Both the position numbers and the translations under genes were made by a program. A stretch of 64,000 bases of DNA from Lingula anatina (Eukaryota > Brachiopoda > Lingulata > Lingulida > Lingulidae): positions 536,488-600,487 of the forward strand of contig NW_019776080.1 in assembly GCF_001039355.2 (NCBI RefSeq), written 5' to 3'. Shown here one piece after another: positions 13,080-23,980 of this stretch (positions within the stretch are counted from its first letter, which is position 1; the number at the start of each line of letters is the position of its first letter). Below the pieces are notes generated by a model that searched no databases, was not told where the DNA came from, and saw only the letters and a list, made by a program, of their open reading frames with translations.

Positions 13080-13395
13080 TGAAGTTACAGGCCTACCCAA
13101 CTACCAGATTCGGCACCGAATGATCCTGAATTCAGACCACACTACCCGTTTTCAAGGTGTGTGTCAGATCGCATTACACAGTATCATACCCTGAACAAAT
13201 TTTGAGTGGTGATGCAATGCTTTTCAACCCCGCTGAGAATCGTCACTATCACATCGCGTACTAGGCAAGAGCGGTGTCGCGTCTGATACTGTGAAATGCG
13301 ATCTGATACACACCTTGAAAACGGGTAGTGTGGTCCGATTTACCGGTGAATTCAGGATCATTCGGTGTCGAGTCTGGTAGTTGGGTAGGCCTGAA
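13080..13395. mobile_element. Long palindromic foldback element, ~316 bp
   Basis: The left arm (13,080-13,189) begins GTTACAGGCCTACCCAACTA and the right arm (about 13,280-13,395) ends with its complement (TAGTTGGGTAGGCCTGAAG). Arms pair over roughly 110 bp, including CCGAATGATCCTGAATTCA and CACACTACCCGTTTTCAAGG, with a small indel in the right arm and a loop of ~90 bp. No protein is encoded. The strong arm match suggests a fairly recent foldback/MITE insertion. Confidence 0.85.
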
Positions 13396-14976
13396 GTTAG
13401 GCATTCGTCGAAAACAATACTTGAGCACATACTGATAACAATATACATTGTTTCATTTAAAAGGGCTTTAGCTAGTGGCCTCTGTTTAGGAATAAAACAT
13501 ATCGTTTGCTTCAGGCTTAAGACTTTATAGCTATTGCATCTTTGTCATAATAGAACATGTACGTGTAAAACGTTCAGTGCCGTCTTAGCTGCCCCCTGGC
13601 GTATTTTCAAAATATATTCTACTTGGCTTCAGTTCTTGAACCTTCTCTGAGATACGTACACCTTCTCAGTCAGAAATTCCACTGTAGTTTGCAATGTTTT
13701 TTATTTATCATTTATTTATTTTATTTTATTTATTTATTTTATTTTTTTTGCTTCGGTATTGGCAGCTGAAGAAGTGTCATGGTGAAGAAAAGTGAAAGCA
13801 ATGGAAACTCCCAAAAAACAAAGAACGTTAATATAACATAACGTTTATTTAATAAAAAAGCGTTGTGGTAACGTTATGGTGACGTTATATAAAACGTTGC
13901 TGGAAAGTCGTGCGATCGGTGGGAGAACGAAATTTTGCCCATTCTCACTCCTTCAACGTTGGGTCTTTGGCAATATTCGATATTCAGCATTATATCCATA
14001 CATCAATGTTAACGACTTATCTATTGCAGGAGGTTTTTCTTTTGTTATATATTCGCCAGCGGGAGGAGATATAGGCTGTATAGTGTTCATTTGTAACGAT
14101 ACACTGTACCACATAAAATCAAAACCACTGAAAAAGAAATAAATTATCCCAATTTCATTTCAATTAGAAATAACGGATTCGATATCCTTATGATAAACCT
14201 ATAATCATGTAGTTAATGATAGCTGAAAGCTTCTTATTTATTGATGAAACAACCAAGCAATCACGAAGACAGAGATTAATCCCTTCTTTATTGTTTCACA
14301 GTTCTATCCACTTGGGACAAGCCTTCTTTAATAAAATAAGACAGGTCTTGTGTTAATTGACAAATTATCAATCCCGCTGATTGAAGCGCCTTGTTTATTA
14401 AAGCCGTTCAGTATAAGCAACATGCCGTTTACAGTGACAGACAACGCAACCAAGCATACAACGTAATATATTTTCCCTAGTATCAGCGTCCGTTCCATGT
14501 ACAATGTGTCAGTAAAACGGAGGACAAAATCACGGCAACGAGGTGCCGACGAAACTGAGATTTTCCGCTCTCAATCTAGTTAATATCGAGAAAGGCATGT
14601 GAGCCAGATCGCCACTTGAAAATAGACTCTGCGCGTGCGGCGCGGTGCAAAACTGAAGAACATGTTGTCTGCGACTGCATATACACATAGTGCCTACAGC
14701 AGTTTCACTCAGTAGACTTTGCAAATTTGAATCTCGCTCTCTCTAGTCCTCGAATTATATATATTTGCTTTATTCGTACTTTCAGCACCAGACTGAGCTG
14801 GTGAAAATGTACATAGATAAGGTAATAGCAGCAATAATAATGATGATAGTAATAGTAAAAAATATATATATATATATATGTATATAAATAGCACCAAAAT
14901 GACATATATAGAAATGTACCAATGTTTTCTACTATGTGAACTAAACCTTCATATTTATAGTAATTATTGATAGATA
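13396..14976. other. Intergenic sequence with a decayed AACGTT-type MITE
   Basis: At about 13,809-13,905 a stretch (GAACGTTAATATAACATAACG then GTGGTAACGTTATGGTGACG) resembles the AACGTT-rich element at 17,729-17,835 but has lost clear ends. The rest is AT-rich, with a TA run near 14,862-14,879. No gene is seen. Confidence 0.5.
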
Positions 14977-15567
14977 TCATGAAGTGAAAGATGTAGCACA
15001 GTTTCTTTTCTTAAAAGCAAGGTTAAGGAATTTGGCCAAAGATATTATCACTGTTTCGTTTGGGTTGTTCATTATGAAGTGGAATTTATCTTTGTTGTTT
15101 AAATGTGTAAAGCATGTGTGGCTGCTTTGTATTATTTGAAAGAGTTCTTTTCTATATTCTGTATACAGAGGACAGGTAATTAAGAAGTGCTCTTCATCCT
15201 CTATAACTCCAGAGTGGCAGATTTGGCATTTTCTTTCTTCAACTGGTGTTGGTTTACCCTTGACGTGGCGACCTGTTTCCATGTGCAAATTGTGGCTGCT
15301 GATTCTAAATTTGGTTAGGGTTTGACGTTTTTCTTTATCTTGTATTATGTCAAGGTATTTTTCTTTCTCAAAATGAAGTTTGAAAGTTTTATACCTTCTC
15401 AATTTGAGATTTTCTTGTGATATCCTACTATGCCAAAGTTGTATACTACCGTCTCTAAGTCTAACACTAAAAATTTTCATGAAGTTTTTGTCTACTTTCC
15501 GTTTAAGCCACACATCTCCAAACCCATTTTCTACAAGAATTTTCTTTACTCCTTCACTCCATGACAT
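14977..15567 (-). mobile_element. LINE ORF2 3' end (5'-truncated non-LTR retrotransposon)
   Basis: A 196-residue open frame on the - strand matches the C-terminal region of non-LTR retrotransposon ORF2 proteins: TSWS-like start (MSWSEGVKKILVENGFGDVW), then TLTKFRISSHNLHMETGRH and the Cys/His cluster CQICHSGVIEDEEHFLITC, a CxxC-(x)n-HxxxxC zinc-knuckle-like motif typical of these tails. Upstream the same frame continues to a stop about 50 bp away, beside a (CA)n tract at 15,624-15,646, and no reverse-transcriptase domain is present. This is the usual product of 5'-truncated reverse transcription. The frame is unbroken, so the insertion may be young or part of a lineage active until recently. 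Confidence 0.85.
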
Positions 15568-15623
15568 ACTATGGCGTGTGTTATGAAGGTTAGTATTTGA
15601 CAGAAGACCAAAGTGTTTTAGTT

Positions 15624-15646
15624 ACACACACACACACACACACACA
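15624..15646. repeat. (CA)n microsatellite
   Basis: AC dinucleotide run next to the 5' edge of the truncated LINE. Confidence 0.9.
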
Positions 15647-15649
15647 GCA

Positions 15650-17075
15650 GGGTGAAAATCCCTTCAGCTCAACATATGGTTGGACTTTATTAGCACACAG
15701 CGCTATTTTATTTCAACTTTTTATCAAAATGCGCAATCAAATGCTCGCACTTCGGGTACATCAGGAAATTTTCATAACTTTGAGGACTAGATGCTGAAAA
15801 TGCTGAAAATGGACTTTGCGTTCCCTCGCCAAGAGCAGACGCAAAGTCATCGCACTGCCGTTTACTGATTAATCTCGGAGGCTAAGGGTTGCTCTTTAAA
15901 TCAGTCTAAACAGTACATTTCACGTCTAAATGTCGTTCAGGTTCTTGGATGACATATATTTTTTCTCTTTGAAAGAATGAGAATCCGTAGAATTACGCAC
16001 TTGCCATGTAATGACAACACGTGGAAATGTTCGTGTAATAACTTTTAGAAGCTGGGCTACTTATTGGTATTTATATCCCTTCCCCCGGAGGGAAATATTT
16101 CAAAGAAATTTTTATCATGTATGGTACCAACAGTTACGACAGTTTATACTCATTAATTGTTGCAATATATATGTATGTCTGTGTCACCACGTTTTTGTTC
16201 ACTCTTAATATGACACCTTAAGACCAAAACATTGTTAAGTGGACATATATATTCATTCAATTTCTGGGGATGACGTAAATGGCGTGTTTGATATCTTCTT
16301 GTGAACGTTGTGTGTCTGAAACTGTTTCCACGCCTTTTTCTGTCGGTTATATAAGAGTTCAACGTGTCAATTAGAGAAAAGACGTTGTCCGGGAAAAAAA
16401 GTATCAAACCTTGCTGTCATGTGGCATATCGTTCTGTTCTGTTAAGTGTGTACAATGAATGTCTTTTTTTTGGGGGGGGGGGGGTCAAATAAATTCCCCT
16501 CAATTTGGAAGACATGGCAATGTGCAAAGTGTAGAAGGGAAGCTATAAGTAGAAGTATGTCCATCGTATCTTCTTTGTATAGATAATATAGTTTAACGCA
16601 GGGGAAACTAAAACGGGATAAGTTCAGGAAAGAGTATAGACTGTTGTGTGCACCAACCATATGTCTATGATCAGCGCAATACATGCAACTTTTTTTAAAT
16701 ATCAGCTTAGAGGTGCTATGATCATAATTAGGTATAACTCAGTCTCGCAAAGCCAAGCGATTTCGGGCGATTTGGAGGAGAGTTGGCGCAGAAAAACTTG
16801 TCAGACTAGCAAGTGTGATGCGGCAACGAATAAATACTGACAGAAAATATATACGGAGGTTTTCTGGGTATTCTCTTAAGTTCCGTCGAATTTACAGTTA
16901 GCTGCATAACAGTACAAATTCACCATGTTTTGAATGTTACTTGTATTTCTTTCAAAGACGACATTCTCGGTGCATAGTGATTCACCCTTATCGCTGAAAA
17001 GTTAACCACACCTCATGAGAATTCTCGTGCATTTCCTATTCTTGGATGACGTCATGCATTGTTGACAGCCAGAGC
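15650..17075. other. Intergenic sequence, nothing recognised
   Basis: Contains a T8G12 run near 16,463-16,483. Short frames here have no recognisable product. Confidence 0.5.
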
Positions 17076-17239
17076 CCAGGCCCCGGTTTCACCCTGGCTT
17101 AGTTGACTAGGATTTCCATGAGAGTGCTGTTACACTGTTCCTGATAGGGTAAGAGATGCCCATGTGACCATGTAACCTTGGTAATTAAGTTCTTAGCCAG
17201 GGAACCTGACTTAAGTTTTTTTGTGAAACCGGGGCCAGG
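17076..17239. mobile_element. MITE with CCAGGCCCCGGTTTCAC termini
   Basis: The left end CCAGGCCCCGGTTTCAC pairs with the right end GTGAAACCGGGGCCAGG (17,223-17,239) with one mismatch. The element is 164 bp and non-coding. Interior sequences CCCTGGCTTAG and TTAGCCAGGG extend the symmetry. A related half-element lies at about 48,026-48,085. Confidence 0.75.
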
Positions 17240-17290
17240 TTTAGATTATCTCGGATGGTTCCCTTTACTAAAAGTTGCATAACAGATTAC

Positions 17291-17695
17291 GACCAAAACC
17301 GGGACAGAGACAAGTAAATGGTTTGTTCTGTCATTATAAATTACATAAGAGAGGTTTTTCTTACAGTAAGCTCAGAGATAAAGACCAAAAACAGGTCAGA
17401 GACAGAAGTAAATAGTTTGTTCGATTACAAGAAATGAATAAGAGGTTTTCATTACAGTAAGCCAAGAGATAAAGACCAAAAACAGGTCAGAGACAGAAGT
17501 AAATGGTTTGTTCGGTCATTATGAATTAAATAAGAGAGGTTTTTGTTACAATATACTCAGAGATAATAACATAAACCATGACATAGACAGCAGTAAATAG
17601 TTTGTTTGTTCATTATGAATAACATAAGAGAGGTTTTGATTACAGTATGCTCAGAGTTACACAACCAAAACTGGGGCAGAGACAAACGTTATTGA
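17291..17695. repeat. Minisatellite, ~92-bp unit, about 4.4 copies
   Basis: Units begin near 17,291, 17,383, 17,474, 17,567 and 17,663. Each carries GACCAAAA..CAGAGACA, then GTAAATGGTTTGTTC, ATAAGAGAGGTTTT and ACAGTA..CTCAGAGAT in the same order. Copies have diverged by substitutions and small indels, and the last is partial. Confidence 0.9.
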
Positions 17696-17728
17696 GACGT
17701 CATAGACACGGAAACATTGCCGGTTTTA

Positions 17729-17835
17729 CCCAGCAAACACTGAACGTTAATATAACGTTACCATAACGTTAAGTTTACCAAAAAACGTTATGGCCACGGT
17801 ATGGTAACGTAATAAAACGTTCAGTGTTTGCCGGG
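17729..17835. mobile_element. AACGTT-rich MITE, 107 bp
   Basis: The left end CCCAGCAAACACTGAACGTT pairs with the complement of the right end AACGTTCAGTGTTTGCCGGG. The inner arms (AACGTTACCATAACGTT and AACGTTATGGCC..TATGGTAACG) continue the palindrome. Elements of this type are common in marine animal genomes. It lies directly beside the 92-bp minisatellite. Confidence 0.85.
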
Positions 17836-19700
17836 TACGACTCAAACCAGGCCATGTGCAAAGACAAACGTAATTGAAACGAAAATCTCAAGCACGTCAC
17901 AGAATTAAATGATAAGTATGCTGACTGAGACGTAATAGAATGTGCTGCTGAGATAATGGGAAAATAGGAACTGTATATTTGGTCGGAAGTAAAATGGGTG
18001 GATTTTTTTACTTGTGTATAAGAAATCATCCTTTGTGCTCCCTGAGTGACGTTTCATAGCCTTCAAGTATTTCTCATTATGTACCAAATCTGAAATTGGG
18101 ATAAAAAAAGGTTTCGGGGTGGGTCCTAACGTGAATGTATACCTTTTTGAAGCAATGGTAACAGTGAATGACCCAAGGTTTACTGTAAGCCACGTTACAG
18201 CAAACCCCATATGAACATTCTAAGTGCAAGTGTAGAGGTATAAAAACAGGCCCATAGCCATTTTAAAGGGGGGGGGGTCTTTTTCTGAAAAGGTAGACCT
18301 TCGTGTACCTACTTATTTTTACAAACGAACCTTTCCAGAATCTAATAGTAAGGGTACGAAACACACTAAGTGAGACACCCATAAACAGATTGCAGGAAAA
18401 CCGGAAGAGAAAGGACGAGAAGTGCTTTAAAAACAGTTAATGGAGGATCGTTAGTGAGTTCCCGCCCTTATGTTCGCTCTTCTTGGAACTTCACGTTAAT
18501 AAATAAGTTTGCCCCGGGTGTATAGTGCAAATTAATATTGATTTCACTAAAATGTAGATCATAAACGTATTCTTGACAAGATAATGATTCTCTCGAAGAA
18601 TGCTCTCAGTTAACGACAGGTTAATGAGGATGAGATTTAATGAGAAAAATATATTACCACATGCTGTATACGACTTTATGAACAAAGTTTAATGAACGGC
18701 GCCCGGGTTTCTGATATATTCTCACCCCGTTGTATTCTGGTGACGAGAAAAACACCATGGTGCGAAAGAAGTGTTCGATACATTTGCAGTTTAGTATATT
18801 TATCCCGTCATTCATTTTATCTTCATTCATCTATTCGGTTATTTTTTAAAGTAATCGTATAGTATTTCTTCATACTCATCAATTATCGGTTTTTAATATC
18901 CGCTGAATAGACTGGTGCCTTAGGTATGGGCTATGGGTACAATGGTTGCGCTTGAGTCATTAATCCTGGTACTCCTATCATTTATTGTAAACTGCGTCTC
19001 GTTTGAAAAAAACAAACAAAACAAAACAAACTGCAAACATCAGGGCCCAGTTTTATAAAAGGCATTTCAGCACCAACCGGCGTTTCTTGCGTAATATGTA
19101 GATACATTCTCTAAACGCCGGTTAACTAAACAACGAAAATTGTGTTGTAACGTAAAGGATAGTTATACAGTTGGTAAGCTAAACATCGTTTTAACATTGT
19201 AACCAGTGGTCAGTTGCTATAAACAGCTTATCCAGACCATATTTGAAATTGAAATTTTCGAGAATGCATGGTGTTACTTTGAATTAAATAAAATATTGAT
19301 TCATCTTTTTTATGGCCTGCACACAGTCATTGATATAGAAGGTCAAAGAGTAAAGAGACCAAGAAAACTCAATCGTTTCTTTACGCGCACCATTAGTGTC
19401 CCAGTTACTTACAAAAATGATGCAGTGGCAACTAAATAAGAGTAATAAAAATCTGCTCCCTAACACTCAAGGAATGATTTTTACCAGTTTCTGGAGCAAA
19501 ATCGTCATGTGGAGGATTTCCCAAATGTCGCATTGAATTCCCTGATCAGCTGATGTATCAAAATTGAAAGTATTTCTTCTGACGTGTACGGACGTGTATC
19601 TTCGAGGATTCCTGACAAGTCTAAAAGATTTGCCATTTTTATATGATGTTTATTAAAATTAAATCACCTCCTCGGAACGTACATGTATAAATTTAACTGA
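17836..19700. other. Intergenic sequence with a relic MITE end
   Basis: At 18,248-18,303, AGGCCCATAGCCATTTTAAA plus a G-run and CTTTTTCTGAAAAGGTAGACCT is a decayed copy of the left half of the 171-bp element at 61,222-61,392. No gene is seen. Confidence 0.55.
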
Positions 19701-20051
19701 CCGCTGGTTAGTACTAAACGTCCTTTATGTAACACGCATAAGAATCATATACTTAAAAGGGTGGATTTAAACGCTGGTTAGTGCTAAACGTCCTCTATGT
19801 AACACGCATAAGAATCATATACTTAAAAAGGTGGATTTAAACGCTGGTTAGTGCTAAACGTCCTTTATGTAACACGCATAAGAATCATATACTTAAAATG
19901 GTGGATTTAAATGCTGGTTAGTGCTAAACGTCCTCTATGTAACACGCATAAGAATCATATACTTAAAAGGGTGGATTTAAACGCTGGTTAGTGCTAAACG
20001 TCCTTTATGTAACACGCATAAGAATCATATACTTAAAATGGTGGATTTAAA
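19701..20051. repeat. Tandem array, 70-bp unit, 5 copies running into an assembly gap
   Basis: Units start at 19,702, 19,772, 19,842, 19,912 and 19,982, each beginning GCTGGTTAGTGCTAAACGTC and ending GGTGGATTTAAA. Copies differ at only a few sites, with a C/T alternation in CCTYTATGTAAC. The array ends at the first N, so the true copy number is unknown. Confidence 0.95.
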
Positions 20052-20332
20052 NNNNNNNNNNNNNNNNNNNNNNNNNNNNNNNNNNNNNNNNNNNNNNNNN
20101 NNNNNNNNNNNNNNNNNNNNNNNNNNNNNNNNNNNNNNNNNNNNNNNNNNNNNNNNNNNNNNNNNNNNNNNNNNNNNNNNNNNNNNNNNNNNNNNNNNNN
20201 NNNNNNNNNNNNNNNNNNNNNNNNNNNNNNNNNNNNNNNNNNNNNNNNNNNNNNNNNNNNNNNNNNNNNNNNNNNNNNNNNNNNNNNNNNNNNNNNNNNN
20301 NNNNNNNNNNNNNNNNNNNNNNNNNNNNNNNN
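20052..20332. other. Assembly gap (281 N)
   Basis: A run of N separates the 70-bp tandem array from a poly-T tract at 20,333-20,352. Repeat collapse is the likely cause. Confidence 0.99.
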
Positions 20333-20352
20333 TTTTTTTTTTTTTTTTTTTT

Positions 20353-21681
20353 GTCGTTTCTTTCATATATTTTAAGGTGTAATTTAAATTAGCAACTACT
20401 TCAACAAAATACGTCTGTGGATTTTTATTCAATTCGAAACAAACTGAATTATGTACTAGATGAACTGTACGTACCACATTAAAGCATCAAAATGCGTCTG
20501 CTGTAGAAATAAACTTATAAATTCGAGATCGCACTCACACTCTTACTGTTAGGACGTCGCATTTAATTCGTTCGAATAGAACGGACTTTACAAATTGATT
20601 CAGCAGAAGCGTTTTGATGCACTGTTTTAAACGAATGGAAGGATTTAAGTAAGCAATCGCCATAAAACATCCGTGTTTATGCAAACTTAAATTAATATTA
20701 ACAACGTTGGGTAAACTCTGTATTTTAAAAAAATATAGAGTATGATTAAGGATAAGGGGTACTTTTAGCGCTTAAGTGTTTTATACAGTCAGCACGCAGG
20801 GGACAGAGTAGTTGATTTAATTAATCGTAGATAATGGTCCGTTGATAACTAACGCTTAGTAGGTTTTCGTGGAACATGAGGTTGGGGACATCTCGCTTTC
20901 ATTGCAATTTCCCTAGGGCACGGGGCGGCATACAAATCTTGCTCACAGAGCGGTAAGGCACTGAAGTAACGCGTGGCCCGTTTTGAATAGTTCATAATGT
21001 TTCAGTAATCACAAGATAAAGTTTCGATGTGAATTACCGTTGGGGTAATTTGTCTGGTACACATATACCAGGTATAACTGCCACATTAATTGTATCAGAT
21101 ATTTACAAAGCATTACACAAACTTTGGCCTCAGAACAATTGGTGAAAAGTTTACTGCCATTATGAAATCCCAAGAGGAAGAAACCCTCATTGCGTTAGGT
21201 CAGTATTTCTCCTTTGAGGGATCTAAAAGACAGTGCTGCACCTATCGGCAGTTGAGTAGTAGTAACCGTAACTTGGCTTAAACAATTGTCTTTAGTAAGT
21301 TAGGAGTAGCCATGTTATAATTGGTTAATAGCATACTCATTTAAAATTACATTTATATTGTCATTTTCATCCACCCAGGTGGATGCATACGTTACAATGA
21401 ATAAACTATAAACTTATATTTCTCACGGGATTTTAAACGGCATTCACAGATCAAACCCTTTTTTTCACGGATGTCCTCCAATCCCGCTGGCCGCTGTGAT
21501 TAGCCACTGTACTAACGGAAGTTATTTAGCGGAAACGGGCCTTTTCCCAGTACTAATTAAATGCCAGACAAACCGAAGAAAGACCTACACTCCCGTAAGA
21601 TATGGTTATTGATGAGCATGCAGATGTGATTTTTTTAAATGTTTTTTCGAGTAGCATTTTGATTGAATTATTTTTTACCTT

Positions 21682-21683
<2 letters not shown>
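20353..21683. other. Intergenic sequence, nothing recognised
   Basis: AT-rich with short chance frames only. Confidence 0.5.

Positions 21684-21717
<34 letters not shown>
21684..21717. repeat. (GT)n microsatellite
   Basis: About 17 uninterrupted TG units. Confidence 0.95.
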
Positions 21718-21719
<2 letters not shown>

Positions 21720-21847
21720 ACGAATATCACAATTCTTTAGAATAGTGCGAGGGCGGCCATGATTTAATTAGATATTTCAAAGAAATACAAATGACAAAGC
21801 TTTTCTTGTCACCGGGTGCAGCCAATACAAGAGGCTGTTTTGCCGAA

Positions 21848-22123
21848 TGACGTCGATTGTTATAATTATCGTCTTAGCTGCCGGGTATATAAGGTAGGCC
21901 TATATCTTCGATCTAATGCTTAGAAGCAAAAAGTACTCATGGCATGGTCTAGCACAGGTATCTAGGAAATATGCACCGCGGCAGTTGTTTTATTTTTCAC
22001 AGAAGCACCAGGCATACCCAGCTCTCTTTCTAAATTCAGACTATCTTCGCACAGATCACTCAGTTTGGTTCCGCATTCTAAAGAGCGACTGGTGGAATTC
22101 CTGTTCGCATAAGGTCTCCAATG
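21848..22123 (+). promoter_or_regulatory. Candidate TATA promoter with a first exon and splice donor
   Basis: A CRE-like TGACGTCG (21,848-21,855) is followed 30 bp later by a strong TATA box, TATATAAG (21,886-21,893). Sequence just downstream stays open in one frame (ATG at 21,916) until a consensus donor, CAATG|GTAAGTT, at 22,123/22,124. The ATG falls about where transcription would start, so the exon may be untranslated. The peptide resembles nothing I know and no following exon was found. This is inference from signals only. Confidence 0.25.
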
Positions 22124-23279
22124 GTAAGTTGTCTTTGATGTTTGTATCATTTGAACGCCGGGTTCAGACAGCTGAAATCTCACCTGCCAGGTGTTGTTTC
22201 TGTCGATGGTTTACCCGACTACTGATTTGTTTAGGAAAAAGAGTTAGTTTTTATATGTTTGATTGGCAACTCAAGATTACTTCTGTGATAAGAGGAAAAA
22301 TGAGTGTCTGGTGTGTAAATCTGGCTGCTGTTTCGAAGAGATTTGCAAGATTTTTTTTGCCCATGTTATTGGTATTATCTTAATGAGGCGCATGGGTATT
22401 AGAATTCAGCGACTTTTTGATAACGTCTGCTTTAATTTAAGAAATTCGGTGCAAACGTCAGCCAAAGAAATAAAAACGCAAAAGGGGTCGTTGTTAGAGC
22501 TTCTTAGATGAAGTAGAATGGAAAGTTTCCCCGTCTATTTGAAACACCCGAGTTATACAATTGTCATCTAGTCTCAATCATAACTTCAAGTATATCAGTG
22601 CACCATGCTAGGAACATAAAGCATAAAGCTTCAGGCTAAGATGCCGATGTTAGAAAACGTGTTCTGCATGCGAAAACAATTAATTTCGTCACAGGTGGAA
22701 TACTGCATTAATCAAGAACCAACGAAAACTTTCTTTTTAACACACACAGGCATCTGACGGTGTTGAAATATCTGTCAAAACAAACATGCAGACAATTTTA
22801 CCCAATTATCGTTAGTTGAATGGCAACCAGCTGGTTGGCGCGGTATAATATGTAACGTAGAGATAATGGAGAGCAAATTTCAATGCTTTTAAGATTGAAC
22901 CTTAATTTCGATCAGACTGCAGCCTCCCACAATAGACGTGCATGCACAAATAATGTGTGTCTGCCAGGGTAGGAGCTGGGTTCACCCAGTCTGACTTGCT
23001 TTCTCCCAGAAAATTGGTATTATACTCCCCTAGCAAAAAAGAAAGTCACCCCCAATTCAATGCTTAAAGTCATACAGAAAACCATGTCATAAACCAGCGT
23101 TTTTTATTCAAATTCTGAAAGATTGTTTTTCACAAAATTTTACTGATTGTACAACCAATGAATAATCTAACCACAGTAAAAAAATAAAAGCCAAAATTTA
23201 GTATTTTGCACATTATCCTCTTGTTTGCAGGATGCTCCTGACGCGTATGTGCGTAGAGTCAAAAAGTTCTGTAACGTTT
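22124..23279. other. Intergenic sequence or intron, nothing recognised
   Basis: No supportable coding exon follows the candidate donor at 22,123. Confidence 0.45.
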
Positions 23280-23980
23280 ACGTAGTGACGGGGTTCCACA
23301 TACGGTGCAAAGATAGTATGAGATCATTTTTGTTTGCAGAGCTATATCCCTAATTTGCCCATATATCCTACACATTCTCACTGAGGTTCTGATCTAGGGA
23401 TTAAGCTGGCAATAGGGGGTGGTCTGGAGCTGGTTTGCGTGAGCCAGTCTACTGCTGCATTGGTCGTACGTGGAGAAGCATTATAATGCAAAAACATATA
23501 TATAACCGGGTGGTCACAGTCCCCAAAGATGTTCCCTTAAGTCCCTTTCCAGGACATGGATGCACTGCTCTGCGTTAAAGTTCCCGTTGACCACTACCTG
23601 TACCTACCAACACAGTGGTAACCAATACACCACAATACTTTTTTGTAACTGTTTTTGATAAAGCTGAACCAGATTTCACCTGAGGCCAGTATAACTGCCC
23701 AGTTGTTGGCTGGGGTAAACATGGCTTGCCTTGTTCTCGTTTAATGTTGCAGTCAAGCTCGTAAATGTCATGAAACGTTTTCTACGAAGAAGGTGTGTTA
23801 ACATTCTCTATTTTCTGGGTGTAGTTTTCTTCGGTCTGCCTTACCCAGGCATTCTAGACCACGTTCCTGTTTGGTGATAATGTTGTCTAGCCCCCTGAAT
23901 GGTTTTCATGGAACAACCCACCCTTCTGGCAATTCGGCGGACAAAACGCCCTCCTATGTCAACCGCTTGGTAAAAAATAT
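23280..23980 (-). pseudogene. Dead Tc1/mariner-like transposase
   Basis: The - strand shows, in order, pieces of a Tc1-type transposase. The helix-turn-helix region reads DIGGRFVRRIARRVGCSMKT, then TGTWSRMPG, a stop, and the GRPKKTT hook. Further on, VNGNFNAEQCIHVLERDL matches the region before the second catalytic Asp. MFLHYNASPRTTNAAVDWL corresponds to the D-N-A-x-x-H block, with the key Asp and His replaced by Tyr and Arg. A degraded C-terminus (LILSLHRMW) follows. Several stops and frame changes interrupt it, and it is shorter than the usual ~340 residues. I did not find matching terminal inverted repeats. It is a fossil with no transposase activity expected. Confidence 0.85.

Noticed and set aside
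13224-13448. 74-codon frame on the - strand
   Set aside because: It reads through one arm of the palindromic element, so it reflects the repeat.
14705-14980. Tyr/Ile-rich 91-codon frame on the - strand
   Set aside because: Low-complexity translation of TA and AAT repeats.
20025-20477. Long frames crossing the N gap
   Set aside because: Most of the apparent length is N, so there is no coding evidence.
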